Source: an uncultured Pseudoxanthomonas sp. (lineage in GTDB: Bacteria; Pseudomonadota; Gammaproteobacteria; Xanthomonadales; Xanthomonadaceae). Taken from it: a stretch of 34,059 nucleotides of DNA. This document shows, one piece after another, positions 24,370 to 34,059 of this stretch. The translations under genes and the position numbers were made by a program. The DNA is taken from positions 1-34,059 of the forward strand of contig CALJUL010000015.1 in the NCBI GenBank assembly GCA_937975725.1, written 5' to 3'. Each line of letters opens with the position of its first letter. Within the stretch, counting starts at the first letter, position 1. The notes beneath the pieces were generated by a model, which searched no databases, was not told the DNA's origin, and saw only the letters and a program-made list of their open reading frames with translations.

Positions 24370-24391
24370 TCCGGGGCCATCGGGCCCCGGA
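24370..24391 (-). terminator. Possible terminator of prc
   Basis: TCCGGGGCC pairs with GGCCCCGGA around ATCG, nine base pairs. On the minus strand a TTTT run follows about nine bases later. It lies 47 bp after the prc stop. The distance to the T-run is longer than usual, so the call is moderate. Confidence 0.4.
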
Positions 24392-24437
24392 CTGCCCCGC
24401 ATCATCGCGAATGAAGAGCCGGCCTCTCCCGCCCAGC

Positions 24438-26621
24438 TCAGTCGGCCCAGCGGCCCGGCGCCGAGGATTCCGGCAGCACCTGCGCCGACAGCTTGCGGTC
24501 CTGGCCCAGAATGTCGATGGCGTCGGCCAGGATCGCGGCGGATTCGCGCAGCAGCGGGTCGGGGCGCTTGTCGGCCAGCTTGTCGCGCGCGGCGTCCTTG
24601 ACGATGTCGCGCTCGGACGCGCCCAGGCCATCGTCGGCCAGGTCCTCGGCTAGCGGGTCCAGCGCCAGCCCCAGCGACTTGCGCTCGGCCTGCCGCTGCT
24701 TGCGCTGCACGTCCTGGCGGTCGCGCTCGGCGCGGCGCTCGGCTTCGTTGAGCGAGACGTACTTCTTGGCGGCCTCGGCGCGGAACTGCGCCACATCCTC
24801 GGACCACCACTGGAATTCCCGATCCTTGGCCGAGCGCGCCGCATGCAGGGCCTGCAGTCGCGGCAGCAGCGGGGCGAAGTTGCCGTACTGGGTGTGCGGC
24901 ACCGCGGCGATGCGCGTCCACGGCAACGCATTGTCGTAGGTGCTCTCGCCGTACTCGCTGGCATCCACGCTGACCGGGAAGGCGATGTCCGGCACCACGC
25001 CCTTGTGCTGGGTGCTGCCGCCGGCCACGCGGAAGAACTGCGCGATGGTCAGCTTCACCGCGCCGAAGCGCGGCGTCTCGTTGGCCGGCCAGCGGTCCAG
25101 GTCCACCATGTTCTGCACGGTGCCCTTGCCGAAGCTGGTCTCGCCGATCACCAGGCCGCGGCCGTAGTCCTGGATGGCGCCGGCGAAGATTTCCGACGCG
25201 GACGCCGAACCGCGGTTGATCAGCACCGCCAGCGGGCCTTCCCAGGCCACGCCCGGCTTGCGGTCGCTGTTGACCTCCACCCGGCCGCCGGACTGGCGCA
25301 CCTGCACCACCGGCCCCTTGTCGATGAACAGGCCGGTGAGCTCCACCGCCTCGTCCAGCGAGCCGCCGCCGTTGTTGCGCAGGTCCATCACCACGCCGTC
25401 CACGCCGTCGGCCTTGAACTGGGCCAGCAGGCGGGCGATGTCGCGGGTGGCGGAATTGAAGTCGTTCGGGTTGCGGCGGCGGCCCTCGAAGTCCTGGTAG
25501 AAGGTCGGCAGCTTGATCACGCCGATGCGGCGCTCCGGCTCGCCGGCCGCCGCGGCCGGCAGGGTGATGGTCTCGGCCTTGGCGGCCTGCTCCTCCAGCT
25601 TGACCTTCTGCCGGGTGATGGTGACCTGCGCGTGCTTGCCGTCGATGCCGGCCTCGACCGGGATGTACTCGATGCGGACCTGGGTGTCCTTCTTGCCGCG
25701 GATCTGCGCCACCACGTCGTCGATGCGCCAGCCGATCACGTCGGTCATCGGCCCGGACTTGCCCTGCCCGACCGCGACGATGCGATCACCGACCTTCAGC
25801 TTGCCGCTCAGGTCGGCCGGGCCGCCCGGCACGATCTCGCGCACCGCCACTAGGTCGTCCTGGCGCTGCAGCACCGCGCCGATGCCTTCCAGCGAGAGTG
25901 ACATGGACTGGTTGAAGTTCTCCGCGGTGCGCGGAGTGAAGTAGTCGGTGTGCGGATCGATCGCGCCGGTGTAGGCGTTGAGGAAGGTCTGGAAGACGTC
26001 CTCAGTCTTCAGCTCGTCGATGCTGCGCTGGAGGTTGGCGTAGCGCTTGTCCAGCGTCTTGCGGATGTCTTCAGGCTTCTTGCCGGCCAGCTTCAGCCGC
26101 AGCCAGTCGTTCATCACCGACTTGCGCCACAGCTCGTCCAGCGCCTTGCCGTCGGCCGCCCACGGCGCATCCTTGCGGTCGTATTCCCAGCGCTCTTCGC
26201 CGTTGAAGTCGAAGTCCTGCTTGAGCAGCGATCGCGCGTAGGCCACGCGCTGGCCCACGCGCTGCCGGTACACGGCGAAGATCTCGTAGGCTGGCGCCAG
26301 ATCACCACCGCGGATGGCGTCGTCGAGCTGGGTCTTGTAGGGCGCGAAGCGCTGCAGGTCGGCCGTGGTGAAGAACTGCTTGCCGCCGTCCAGCGCCTCC
26401 AGGTAGCGCTTGAAGATGTCCTGCGACAGCGCATCGTCCAGCGGCCGCGGGCGGTACGCGTAGCGGCTGTCCGACAGCAGGCCGTACACCAGCTTGGACG
26501 TGCTGGACTGGTCGGCGGTGGGCGCCACCGCCACTGCGTCGCCGTCGGCGCGCGCCAGCAGCGCCAGCGGGGACATCAGGGCCAGGGACAGCAACAGCAG
26601 GGGGGCTTTCTTCAGTTTCAT
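24438..26621 (-). CDS. prc: Carboxy-terminal processing (tail-specific) protease
   Basis: This periplasmic protease trims or degrades envelope proteins from the C-terminus. The 727 residues start with a signal peptide (KLKKAPLLLLSLALMSPLALLARA, 2-25), then an N-terminal helical domain (35-235) and a PDZ domain (about 240-325) with SLSLEGIGAVL. The S41 protease core follows with GVVMDLRNNGGGS, the catalytic serine S474 in GSASASEIF and lysine K499 in GETSFGKGT, the same 25-residue spacing as E. coli Tsp. A C-terminal DUF3340 region (570-727) completes it, so length and order match full-length Prc. ATG 26621 gives the signal peptide directly; a longer frame upstream does not. No nlpI homologue is adjacent. 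Confidence 0.95.
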   Translation of the reverse strand: MKLKKAPLLLLSLALMSPLALLARADGDAVAVAPTADQSSTSKLVYGLLSDSRYAYRPRPLDDALSQDIFKRYLEALDGGKQFFTTADLQRFAPYKTQLDDAIRGGDLAPAYEIFAVYRQRVGQRVAYARSLLKQDFDFNGEERWEYDRKDAPWAADGKALDELWRKSVMNDWLRLKLAGKKPEDIRKTLDKRYANLQRSIDELKTEDVFQTFLNAYTGAIDPHTDYFTPRTAENFNQSMSLSLEGIGAVLQRQDDLVAVREIVPGGPADLSGKLKVGDRIVAVGQGKSGPMTDVIGWRIDDVVAQIRGKKDTQVRIEYIPVEAGIDGKHAQVTITRQKVKLEEQAAKAETITLPAAAAGEPERRIGVIKLPTFYQDFEGRRRNPNDFNSATRDIARLLAQFKADGVDGVVMDLRNNGGGSLDEAVELTGLFIDKGPVVQVRQSGGRVEVNSDRKPGVAWEGPLAVLINRGSASASEIFAGAIQDYGRGLVIGETSFGKGTVQNMVDLDRWPANETPRFGAVKLTIAQFFRVAGGSTQHKGVVPDIAFPVSVDASEYGESTYDNALPWTRIAAVPHTQYGNFAPLLPRLQALHAARSAKDREFQWWSEDVAQFRAEAAKKYVSLNEAERRAERDRQDVQRKQRQAERKSLGLALDPLAEDLADDGLGASERDIVKDAARDKLADKRPDPLLRESAAILADAIDILGQDRKLSAQVLPESSAPGRWAD

Positions 26622-26818
26622 CGCGTACTCGCGGCCGAGGGGGCCAGTCAGGCATTGACGGGTGTGGCTGGGACAGGACGACAGTGCACAAAGTTGCACG
26701 GCTTGTCATCTGCCTTTGGGCAGCCTACCGGCGGGAACGGAGGAAAAGGTGAACCGTGGCCGTGCCGGGGGAGGCGGGCCGTGGCGGTGCCGCCGCAGCC
26801 TTGCCCGGTGATGCGGAT

Positions 26819-27838
26819 TCAGCCGGCCGCGGGCGCGGCGTGGCGGGCGGCTTCGGCGGCCTGGCGGTCGGCGTGGTAGGACGAGCGCACCAGCGGACCG
26901 GAGGCGACGTGGCTGAAGCCCAGTCCGTTGCCGTATTCCTCCAGTTCCTTGAACTCGTCCGGCGTCCAGTAGCGCATCACCGGGTGGTGGTGCGGCGTGG
27001 GTTGCAGGTACTGGCCGATGGTCACCATGTCCACGTCGTGCGCGCGCAGGTCGCGCAGGGTGGCCTTCACCTGTTCCATGGTCTCGCCCAGGCCCAGCAT
27101 GATCCCGGACTTGGTGGGCAGGTGCGGGTGCTGCTGCCCGAACCGCTGCAGCAGGGTCAGCGACCACTGGTAGTCGGCGCCGGGGCGGACGTTGGGGTAC
27201 AGGTCCGGCACGGTCTCGATGTTGTGGTTGAACACGTCCGGCGGATTGGCCGCCAGGATCTCCAGCGCGCGGTCCATGCGGCCCTTGCCGCGGAAGTCCG
27301 GGGTGAGGATCTCGATGCGGGTGCCGGGCGAATGCTCGCGGATGGCGGCGATGCAGTCGACGAAGTGCTGGGCGCCGCCGTCGCGCAGGTCGTCGCGGTC
27401 CACGCTGGTGACCACGACGTACTTCAGGCCCATGTCGGCCACGGTGTGGGCCAGGCTGAGCGGCTCGGACGGATCCGGCGGCTTGGGCCGGCCGTGGGCC
27501 ACGTCGCAGAACGAGCAGCGGCGCGTGCAGACCTCGCCCAGGATCATGAAGGTGGCGGTGCCGTGGCCGAAGCATTCGTGGATGTTCGGGCAGCTCGCTT
27601 CCTCGCACACGGTAACCAGGCGGTTCTCGCGCAGCTTGGCCTTGAGCTTGGCCACCGAACCGTCGGAAGGGATGCGCACGCGGATCCACGACGGCTTGCG
27701 CAGCACCGGCGCCTCGGCGAACTGCACCGGCGAACGGGCGATCTTGTCCCCGCCCAGTTGCTTGGCGCCGGCCTCCAGCGCATCGGGAGCGGCATTGACG
27801 ACCTGGAGGGGAATCACGCGGGCGGGGGAGTCGTTCAT
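26819..27838 (-). CDS. lipA: Lipoyl synthase
   Basis: This radical-SAM enzyme inserts two sulphurs into protein-bound octanoyl groups of 2-oxoacid dehydrogenases and glycine cleavage H protein. The 339 residues contain the auxiliary cluster cysteines C78, C83 and C89 (CEEASCPNIHEC), the radical-SAM cluster C104-C108-C111 (CTRRCSFC), and the C-terminal RSSYHAD that supplies the serine ligand. Other signatures are TSVDRDDLRDGG and HNIETVPDLYP. I chose ATG 27838 (MNDSPARV), as the longer frame begins with unrelated sequence. lipB, often directly upstream in proteobacteria, is absent; instead 660 bp of repeats and a terminator lie upstream. Confidence 0.96.
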   Translation of the reverse strand: MNDSPARVIPLQVVNAAPDALEAGAKQLGGDKIARSPVQFAEAPVLRKPSWIRVRIPSDGSVAKLKAKLRENRLVTVCEEASCPNIHECFGHGTATFMILGEVCTRRCSFCDVAHGRPKPPDPSEPLSLAHTVADMGLKYVVVTSVDRDDLRDGGAQHFVDCIAAIREHSPGTRIEILTPDFRGKGRMDRALEILAANPPDVFNHNIETVPDLYPNVRPGADYQWSLTLLQRFGQQHPHLPTKSGIMLGLGETMEQVKATLRDLRAHDVDMVTIGQYLQPTPHHHPVMRYWTPDEFKELEEYGNGLGFSHVASGPLVRSSYHADRQAAEAARHAAPAAG

Positions 27839-28023
27839 GCCGGCAATTCTAGCCGTTTTTGCCCAGCGGCCCCGGGAGGCGAGTGTGGCCGCAGGCAGCG
27901 GCGGCATGGGCACGGAGACGCAAGGCCCATGGACTCATGGACGCCATGCCTGCACCGGCGTTTTGTCCCGCAATCTCGTGAAAGGCTGTCGGACTTCGCC
28001 CTGCACGCAATGCCGGTCCCCCC

Positions 28024-28048
28024 TGTAGGAGGGGCTTCAGTCTCGACC
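28024..28048 (+). repeat. REP-like element, variant subtype, copy 6
   Basis: TGTAGGAGGGGCTTCAGTCT plus CGACC. It shares the TGTAGGAG start and CGACC end with the 9.4-10.6 kb copies but has the GGCTTCAG core known from other Xanthomonad REPs. Confidence 0.7.
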
Positions 28049-28150
28049 CCTGCACTCGACCATCGGTCTCGGTCCATTCACAACGGCGTGAAGATGATCC
28101 GGGAAGGCCGAGCGGATTGCATGGCGGTGCGGTGCCGGGGTGCGCCGGGG

Positions 28151-28174
28151 GTCGGGGCTGAAGCCTCTCCTACC
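28151..28174 (-). repeat. REP-like element, variant subtype, copy 7
   Basis: On the minus strand it reads GGTAGGAGAGGCTTCAGCCC plus CGAC. It is inverted relative to copy 6, about 100 bp away, forming a BIME-like pair upstream of lipA. Confidence 0.7.
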
Positions 28175-28205
28175 AGACCCCTGCACGACGGCCTGTTTCG
28201 CGCAT

Positions 28206-28241
28206 AAAAAAGCCCGCAAAGGCTGGGCCATTTGCGGGCTT
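28206..28241 (-). terminator. Strong intrinsic terminator (minus strand)
   Basis: AGCCCGCAAA (28211-28220) pairs with TTTGCGGGCT (28231-28240). On the minus strand the stem is followed by six T (28211-28206), a classical intrinsic terminator. It lies 257 bp beyond the stop of the AsmA-like gene, so it ends either a long 3' region or a separate small RNA. Confidence 0.8.
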
Positions 28242-28497
28242 GCTCCCTCCCCCACGTCGGGATGCGGGGCCATCGTGAAGGGTGTGTTACGGGTCTTGCA
28301 CGCTGCACTGCAAAACAGAACCGTGTGGTTCACGAGGCCGACGGACGGCGTGCCGAAACGTGAACAGGCGCAATTTCCGGGGATTTTCCGATGTAACCGA
28401 TTTCATACCAATTGCCCCGGCAAGGGAAAACCGGAATTACTTTCGTAACGCATTTACCTGAACAGGGGGAACAGCACCCGGCGCGCGCAAACCGGGC

Positions 28498-30678
28498 TCA
28501 CTTCAGCAGCGAGGGCCGTCCCTCGTACCACTCGCGTGCCCGCACCAGGTGGAAGCGGCGGTTGGCGCCGTCCAGCTCGACCCCCATGCTCAGCGCGCGC
28601 CACTGGGCGTACAGATCGCCCTGCCGGTGCTGCCCCTGCAGGCGCAGCCGGGCCTGCACGCCGAAGCGCTCGTTGCTCGCGCGCACGCGGTCCAGCACCA
28701 GCACGTCGTCGCGCCATTGCAGGCGGCCGTCGGCCTGCGCCTGGCCGGCGTCGACCAGCTTGTAGACCCAGGCCGGATATTCCTTGCGGCGCGAGAACAG
28801 GGCCAGCAGGAAGCCGACGTCCTTCATCGCGATGTCGGCCTGTCCGCCCGCTTCCAGCGGCGCGCCCACGTCCAGGCGCGCGCGGTCCAGGCGCAGGCGC
28901 GCGCACCAGCCGCTGCGCGCCTCGCCGCCGGGCTCGCTGAAGGCGATGTCGCGGAACTCCACCGTGCTGCCGTCGGCCACGAACGCCTGCCGGCGCAGGT
29001 CGGCGCGGCGCAGGCGCAGGCCGATGTCCACGTCGCCGCGCAAGGCGATGCCGGCCGCGAACATGCGCGCCTGGCGTCCGCGGATACGCAGGCTGCCGTG
29101 GCCCACTTCGCCCGCCGCGTCCAGCGACAGGTCGCCGCTCAGCCGTCCCGAGCCGCCGTCGAAGCGCATGTGCCGGCGCGGCAGGAACGGGTTGTAGACG
29201 CGCAGGTCGGGCACTTCGGCGTCGTCGAACACCACCCGCGCCTTCAGCGTCTGCTTCACCTGCGCCGGATCGCCGTCGGCGTCCAGCGTCAGCCGCAGGT
29301 CGCGGCCCTGCACGTAGGGCCGGCCAGGCGCCTTCGCCGACGCCACATGGAAGCGCTCCATCACCGCGTCCATCCGCGGCCGCAGCGTGCCCTGCGGGCC
29401 GGCTTCCAGGCGGATGTCCGCGCGGGCGCGGCCGCGGATGCGGTTGCCCATCACGTCGGCCACCGCGTCCACCGCCGGCACGCCGATACGGCTGCCCGCG
29501 GCCAGTCGGCCGTCCACCACGCGCACGTTCGCGCTGACGTCGCCGGCGCCGTCGAGTTGCAGCCAGGTCGCCTGCGGGAACAGTCCCGACAGCCAGCGCA
29601 GGGTGCTGAAATGCCAGTCGGCCACCACGTGCCCGGACGCGCGCGGCAGCAGGGTGGCGAAGTCGCGCACCGGCAGCCGGTTGCCGCGCAGGCGCAGGTC
29701 GGCGTCCAGCGACAGCCGGCCGTCCGCATGCGCGGGCACGGTCGCCTTGACCGCGATGTCGCGGTCCACCGCGATGGCCAGCCCCACCGCATCCCGCTTC
29801 CGCGCGCCGGTCGCGTCGTGCCCGGTCAGCGGCATGCTCCATTGCAGGCGGCTGCCGGGCCGGAGGACGCCGCGTGCATAGCCCAGGTCGATATCGGCAC
29901 GTCCTTCGCCGGGCACCTGCGCCATCGTCACCTTGCCCTCGCGGTCGACGCTGACGTCCAGGCCGGGCGTGACGCCGGCCAGCTTCACCGCCAGATCGGT
30001 CAGCAGCAGCTTGTCCACGCCGGCCGCCTGCTCGCGGCGATGGCGCGCCAGCGAGAAGCCGGCCTGCAGGTCGCCGCCGCGCAGCCATTCCGTGCCGCCG
30101 CGGGTCGCGCTCAGGTCGCGGAAGCGCAGCGTGGACGGCATCAGTTCCATCGGGCCGCCGCGCAGTTGCTTGTAGAAGCCCACCACCGCCTCGCCCTGCC
30201 CTTGCAGCCGCCAGCCGTCGATCTCGCCGCCGCGCAGCGCGCCGACGGCGATGCGGTCGAACTGCAGGGCCCAACCGCCCTCGCGTGGCGGCAACGACGG
30301 CAGTTCCTTCTCCAGCCGCGCCAGGCCGCCGGTGACGTCCTGCGCCTCCACCCAGGGCACGTGCAGCCGGCATTGCAGCAGCGGCCACAAGGCGATGCGC
30401 CCACGCACCTGCGCGGCCTGCGCATGCCAGGCGATGCGCCGGGCCTGGCCTTGCAGGCGCACGTCCTCCAGGCTCACCCGGCCCGGCCACCAGGTGCGCC
30501 CGGAGGCCCATTGCATGCGGAAGCGGTCGGGCTTGCGATTGATCGCGCGCTCGCCCCACGCGGTGTTGAGGAAGAGATTGCCGCCGACCAGGTAGGCGCC
30601 GTACAGCGCGGCGAGCGCGAAGACGGCCAGGCGCAACCAGCGCCAGGCGCGATGCCGTGGAAACAGGGGAGTACGCAT
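28498..30678 (-). CDS. AsmA-like membrane-anchored envelope protein, hypothetical
   Basis: The 726-residue protein has one N-terminal membrane helix (WLRLAVFALAALYGAYLVGGNLFL, about 13-36). The rest has no further membrane segment and consists of repeating short beta-strand patterns such as LSLDADLRLRGNRLPV, VSANVRVVDGRLAAGSR and GRLSGDLSLDAAGEV. This architecture is that of AsmA/YhdP/TamB-like proteins, which bridge the periplasm and move phospholipids. I recognise the general class, not a specific family. The ATG at 30678 places the anchor near the N-terminus. It has its own minus-strand unit: 262 bp separate it from aroG upstream, and a terminator lies 257 bp downstream. Role in outer-membrane lipid supply is inferred. 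Confidence 0.7.
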   Translation of the reverse strand: MRTPLFPRHRAWRWLRLAVFALAALYGAYLVGGNLFLNTAWGERAINRKPDRFRMQWASGRTWWPGRVSLEDVRLQGQARRIAWHAQAAQVRGRIALWPLLQCRLHVPWVEAQDVTGGLARLEKELPSLPPREGGWALQFDRIAVGALRGGEIDGWRLQGQGEAVVGFYKQLRGGPMELMPSTLRFRDLSATRGGTEWLRGGDLQAGFSLARHRREQAAGVDKLLLTDLAVKLAGVTPGLDVSVDREGKVTMAQVPGEGRADIDLGYARGVLRPGSRLQWSMPLTGHDATGARKRDAVGLAIAVDRDIAVKATVPAHADGRLSLDADLRLRGNRLPVRDFATLLPRASGHVVADWHFSTLRWLSGLFPQATWLQLDGAGDVSANVRVVDGRLAAGSRIGVPAVDAVADVMGNRIRGRARADIRLEAGPQGTLRPRMDAVMERFHVASAKAPGRPYVQGRDLRLTLDADGDPAQVKQTLKARVVFDDAEVPDLRVYNPFLPRRHMRFDGGSGRLSGDLSLDAAGEVGHGSLRIRGRQARMFAAGIALRGDVDIGLRLRRADLRRQAFVADGSTVEFRDIAFSEPGGEARSGWCARLRLDRARLDVGAPLEAGGQADIAMKDVGFLLALFSRRKEYPAWVYKLVDAGQAQADGRLQWRDDVLVLDRVRASNERFGVQARLRLQGQHRQGDLYAQWRALSMGVELDGANRRFHLVRAREWYEGRPSLLK

Positions 30679-30940
30679 CGGCGCAGGATGCCGCAATCGC
30701 CGTCGCCCGGGAACCGCCGGCTGCGTGCGTCCACATTCGTACCTGTGGCAATCGCATGCGCGTATGTTCCGCCCAGCGCCGAAGACCCGGCAACCAACCC
30801 ACCTATCGACAATCCCACGCAGCAAGCACACTCATCGCAAGAACCGCGTGGTCGCGAACGCGCACCATCGCAGCGCCCATGTCCGCGTCGGCATCTGCGG
30901 GTTCGCGCCTGCGTTTGCCGCTACGGCTGCGGTAACCGCT

Positions 30941-32014
<1,074 letters not shown>

Positions 32015-32039
32015 GGGGGTTCTCCGGTATGCGATCAAG

Positions 32040-32068
32040 AAAAAAGCCGCCAGGTTCGCTGGCGGCTT
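32040..32068 (-). terminator. Attenuator terminator in front of aroG
   Basis: GCCGCCAG (32046-32053) pairs with CTGGCGGC (32059-32066) around GTTCG, extended by two A-T pairs. On the minus strand a run of six T (32045-32040) follows. It sits between the leader peptide stop (32094) and the aroG start (32014). The left arm on the minus strand, AAGCCGCCAG, could alternatively pair with GGCGG/GGGGCT within the leader reading frame, which would form the antiterminator. Confidence 0.85.
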
Positions 32069-32093
32069 CAAGGGGATTCTTCTGGTACCTGAC

Positions 32094-32177
32094 CTAGAAT
32101 GAATGCAGCCCCGCCTCCGCCGTCGGCATCGGGTCGCCGTAATACCAAAACCAGAATCGGGCGCGGGTCGGGTTCAT
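32094..32177 (-). CDS. Aromatic leader peptide (27 residues) of the aroG attenuator
   Basis: The minus strand has ATG at 32177 followed by 26 codons and TAG at 32096-32094. Residues 8-13 are FWFWYY: two Phe, two Trp and two Tyr in six consecutive codons, against none expected by chance in GC-rich DNA. It begins MNPTRAR and ends GLHSF. A terminator with a T-tract follows 26 bp after the stop, just before aroG. This is the architecture of ribosome-mediated attenuation: stalling on any of the three aromatic codons would favour antitermination. No strong Shine-Dalgarno is visible before the ATG. It was not found as an annotated frame because of its size; I am confident from the peptide content and context. 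Confidence 0.88.
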   Translation of the reverse strand: MNPTRARFWFWYYGDPMPTAEAGLHSF

Positions 32178-32249
32178 TCGCAGGCAGTGATACCACGGCT
32201 TTCCGTCGATGGCGAATGTTTCATCGGCAACGTTGCCGCGGCGCGCGAC

Positions 32250-32858
32250 TCATGCGGCGGTGAAGAACATCAGGTACACCAGCCGCCCGTTCTCCAGCGT
32301 GTTGCCGAACGCGGGCCCGGCCGTGTGCCACAGCCACGGGCGCAGCAGCACCAGCCGGTTGAAGCGCATCGGCACCTGCATGGTGGGTTCCCACACGCTG
32401 TCGTCGTTGCTGTGCTTCTCGATGATCTCCTGGTGCATCTGCGCGTGCGAGGCGAAGCCCATCTCCGCCAGCTCGGCGTCGGTCAGCGGCGCGCGATCGC
32501 GGTTGGAGGGCCGATGGCGGAAGAACTCGGTGCCGCCGCGACAATCCTCCGGCCGGCTGAGGTAAAGGATGCCGGACCAGTACGCCTGGTCGATGTGCAC
32601 CTTCGCCGAGCCGACGTCATCGGCCAGGGTGATACGGAACTTGCCGTGCGACTGCAGCGGGTTGATCGGCTTGAGCCGCTCGCCGGTGAGGTGCGAGGCG
32701 ATTTCCGGCAGGCCCTCGATCTCGATGCGCTCCAGCGAGTTGCGGCCGGGGAACGGCCCGCGCAGGTCGGGATAGGTCAGTTTCAGCGCGGCGTCGCGCA
32801 GGGCCAGCGCGTCCTGCGCGCCGAGGAAGTCGTCGACGACGATGAGCGAGGTATGCAT
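32250..32858 (-). CDS. DUF6445-like protein, putative Fe(II)/2-oxoglutarate oxygenase
   Basis: This 202-residue protein starts HTSLIVVDDFL and has the jelly-roll pattern of 2-oxoglutarate dioxygenases: KVHIDQAYWSGILYLSRPEDCRGGTEFF with H88 and D90 as a possible HxD iron pair, and LLRPWLWHTAGPAFG with H178 as the distal ligand. R192 (NGRLVYLMFF) could bind 2-oxoglutarate. It resembles DUF6445 family proteins of Xanthomonads, which occur near tryptophan-halogenase-like genes, but function is unknown. ATG 32858 is chosen over a longer frame whose first 24 residues are Arg-rich noise. It lies between groEL and the aroG attenuator on the same strand, 132 bp after groEL, separated from it by a terminator. 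Confidence 0.75.
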   Translation of the reverse strand: MHTSLIVVDDFLGAQDALALRDAALKLTYPDLRGPFPGRNSLERIEIEGLPEIASHLTGERLKPINPLQSHGKFRITLADDVGSAKVHIDQAYWSGILYLSRPEDCRGGTEFFRHRPSNRDRAPLTDAELAEMGFASHAQMHQEIIEKHSNDDSVWEPTMQVPMRFNRLVLLRPWLWHTAGPAFGNTLENGRLVYLMFFTAA

Positions 32859-32934
32859 GGCCGCGCAGGCTACGCGCCCGCGCCGGCCGCCACAAGGCCG
32901 CGCCATGGCCGCACGGTGCGCCGAGCGCAAACGA

Positions 32935-32958
32935 AAACCCCGCCTCGCGGCGGGGTTT
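32935..32958 (-). terminator. Intrinsic terminator of groEL
   Basis: AAACCCCGCC (32935-32944) pairs perfectly with GGCGGGGTTT (32949-32958) around TCGC. On the minus strand the stem runs into TTTTCGTTT. It lies 33 bp after the groEL stop and separates that gene from the DUF6445-like gene. Confidence 0.8.
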
Positions 32959-32990
32959 CCGGTACTGCGGTGAAGCGGGAAACGGGCGGA

Positions 32991-34059
<1,069 letters not shown>

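Larger units (their letters stand above)
23981..24437. other. 457-bp intergenic region with two hairpins near the prc 3' end
   Basis: No gene is recognised between prc and the methyltransferase gene; both are on the minus strand. Two strong hairpins (24307-24338 and 24370-24391) lie downstream of prc. The remainder (23981-24300) is ordinary GC-rich spacer that must also contain the methyltransferase promoter, for which no clear signal was seen. Confidence 0.65.
27839..28497. other. 659-bp intergenic region with REP pair, terminator and a lower-GC stretch
   Basis: No gene is recognised. From left to right it holds two inverted REP variants (28024-28048 and 28151-28174), an intrinsic terminator for minus-strand transcription (28206-28241), and a stretch of clearly lower GC (28360-28460). 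The lower-GC part could contain promoters or encode a small RNA ending at the terminator. Confidence 0.65.

Noticed and set aside
28037..28333. Small minus-strand frame of 98 codons upstream of lipA
   Set aside because: It runs through a REP pair and an intrinsic terminator, and the peptide has no recognisable features.

Overview
The window is GC-rich chromosomal DNA of a gammaproteobacterium. It most likely belongs to the Xanthomonadaceae/Lysobacteraceae (Lysobacter, Luteimonas or Pseudoxanthomonas type). The reasons are the GroEL tail ending GGMGGMDF, the many copies of a GTAGGAGCGAC-type REP element, low-complexity TTCCCG and CTTACTTCT intergenic tracts typical of that family, and the overall gene content. 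No phage, transposase, CRISPR array, tRNA or rRNA was recognised. The genus is an inference, not something the sequence proves.

Left part (1-9.3 kb). A cobalamin-dependent ribonucleotide reductase (nrdJ, minus, 3' end outside the window) has a promoter with a C9G5 spacer, two NrdR-like boxes exactly 31 bp apart and a leader of roughly 300 nt. Divergent from it is a DegP/DegQ-type periplasmic protease. Next is a three-gene YqjD/YqjE/YqjK-like membrane-stress cassette, then about 800 bp of non-coding DNA, an AI-2E family (PerM-like) permease, and a translationally coupled pair: a YigB-like HAD phosphatase and an M17 aminopeptidase.

Middle part (9.3-18.7 kb). A minus-strand operon encodes an ABC-2 exporter (ATPase, permease) followed by a DesK/DesR-type histidine kinase and LuxR-type regulator. 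REP elements flank and interrupt it, and one of them supplies the kinase stop codon. Divergent from it, across a 232-bp region with two perfect palindromes, is a second exporter: a HlyD/MacA-like adaptor, then (after 550 bp of repeats and hairpins) a MacB/LolD-like ATPase and two FtsX-type permeases. The two exporters may share control.

Right part (18.9-34.06 kb). A PAS-GGDEF-EAL c-di-GMP enzyme carries the haem-binding signature of FixL. It converges on a coupled pair of EamA-family exporters (YedA-like, RarD). Minus-strand genes follow: an AraC-methyltransferase fusion lacking the Ada sensor domain, tail-specific protease Prc, lipoyl synthase LipA, an AsmA-like membrane protein, the DAHP synthase AroG, a DUF6445-like putative 2-oxoglutarate oxygenase, and the 3' two-thirds of groEL. 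AroG is preceded by a 27-residue leader peptide containing FWFWYY and by an intrinsic terminator, so it is very probably controlled by attenuation that reads Phe, Trp and Tyr together.

No defence island or large novel cluster is evident. The most interesting items are regulatory: the aromatic attenuator, the haem-PAS c-di-GMP enzyme, the nrdJ control region, the REP invasion of a two-component operon, and a candidate small RNA upstream of lipA.
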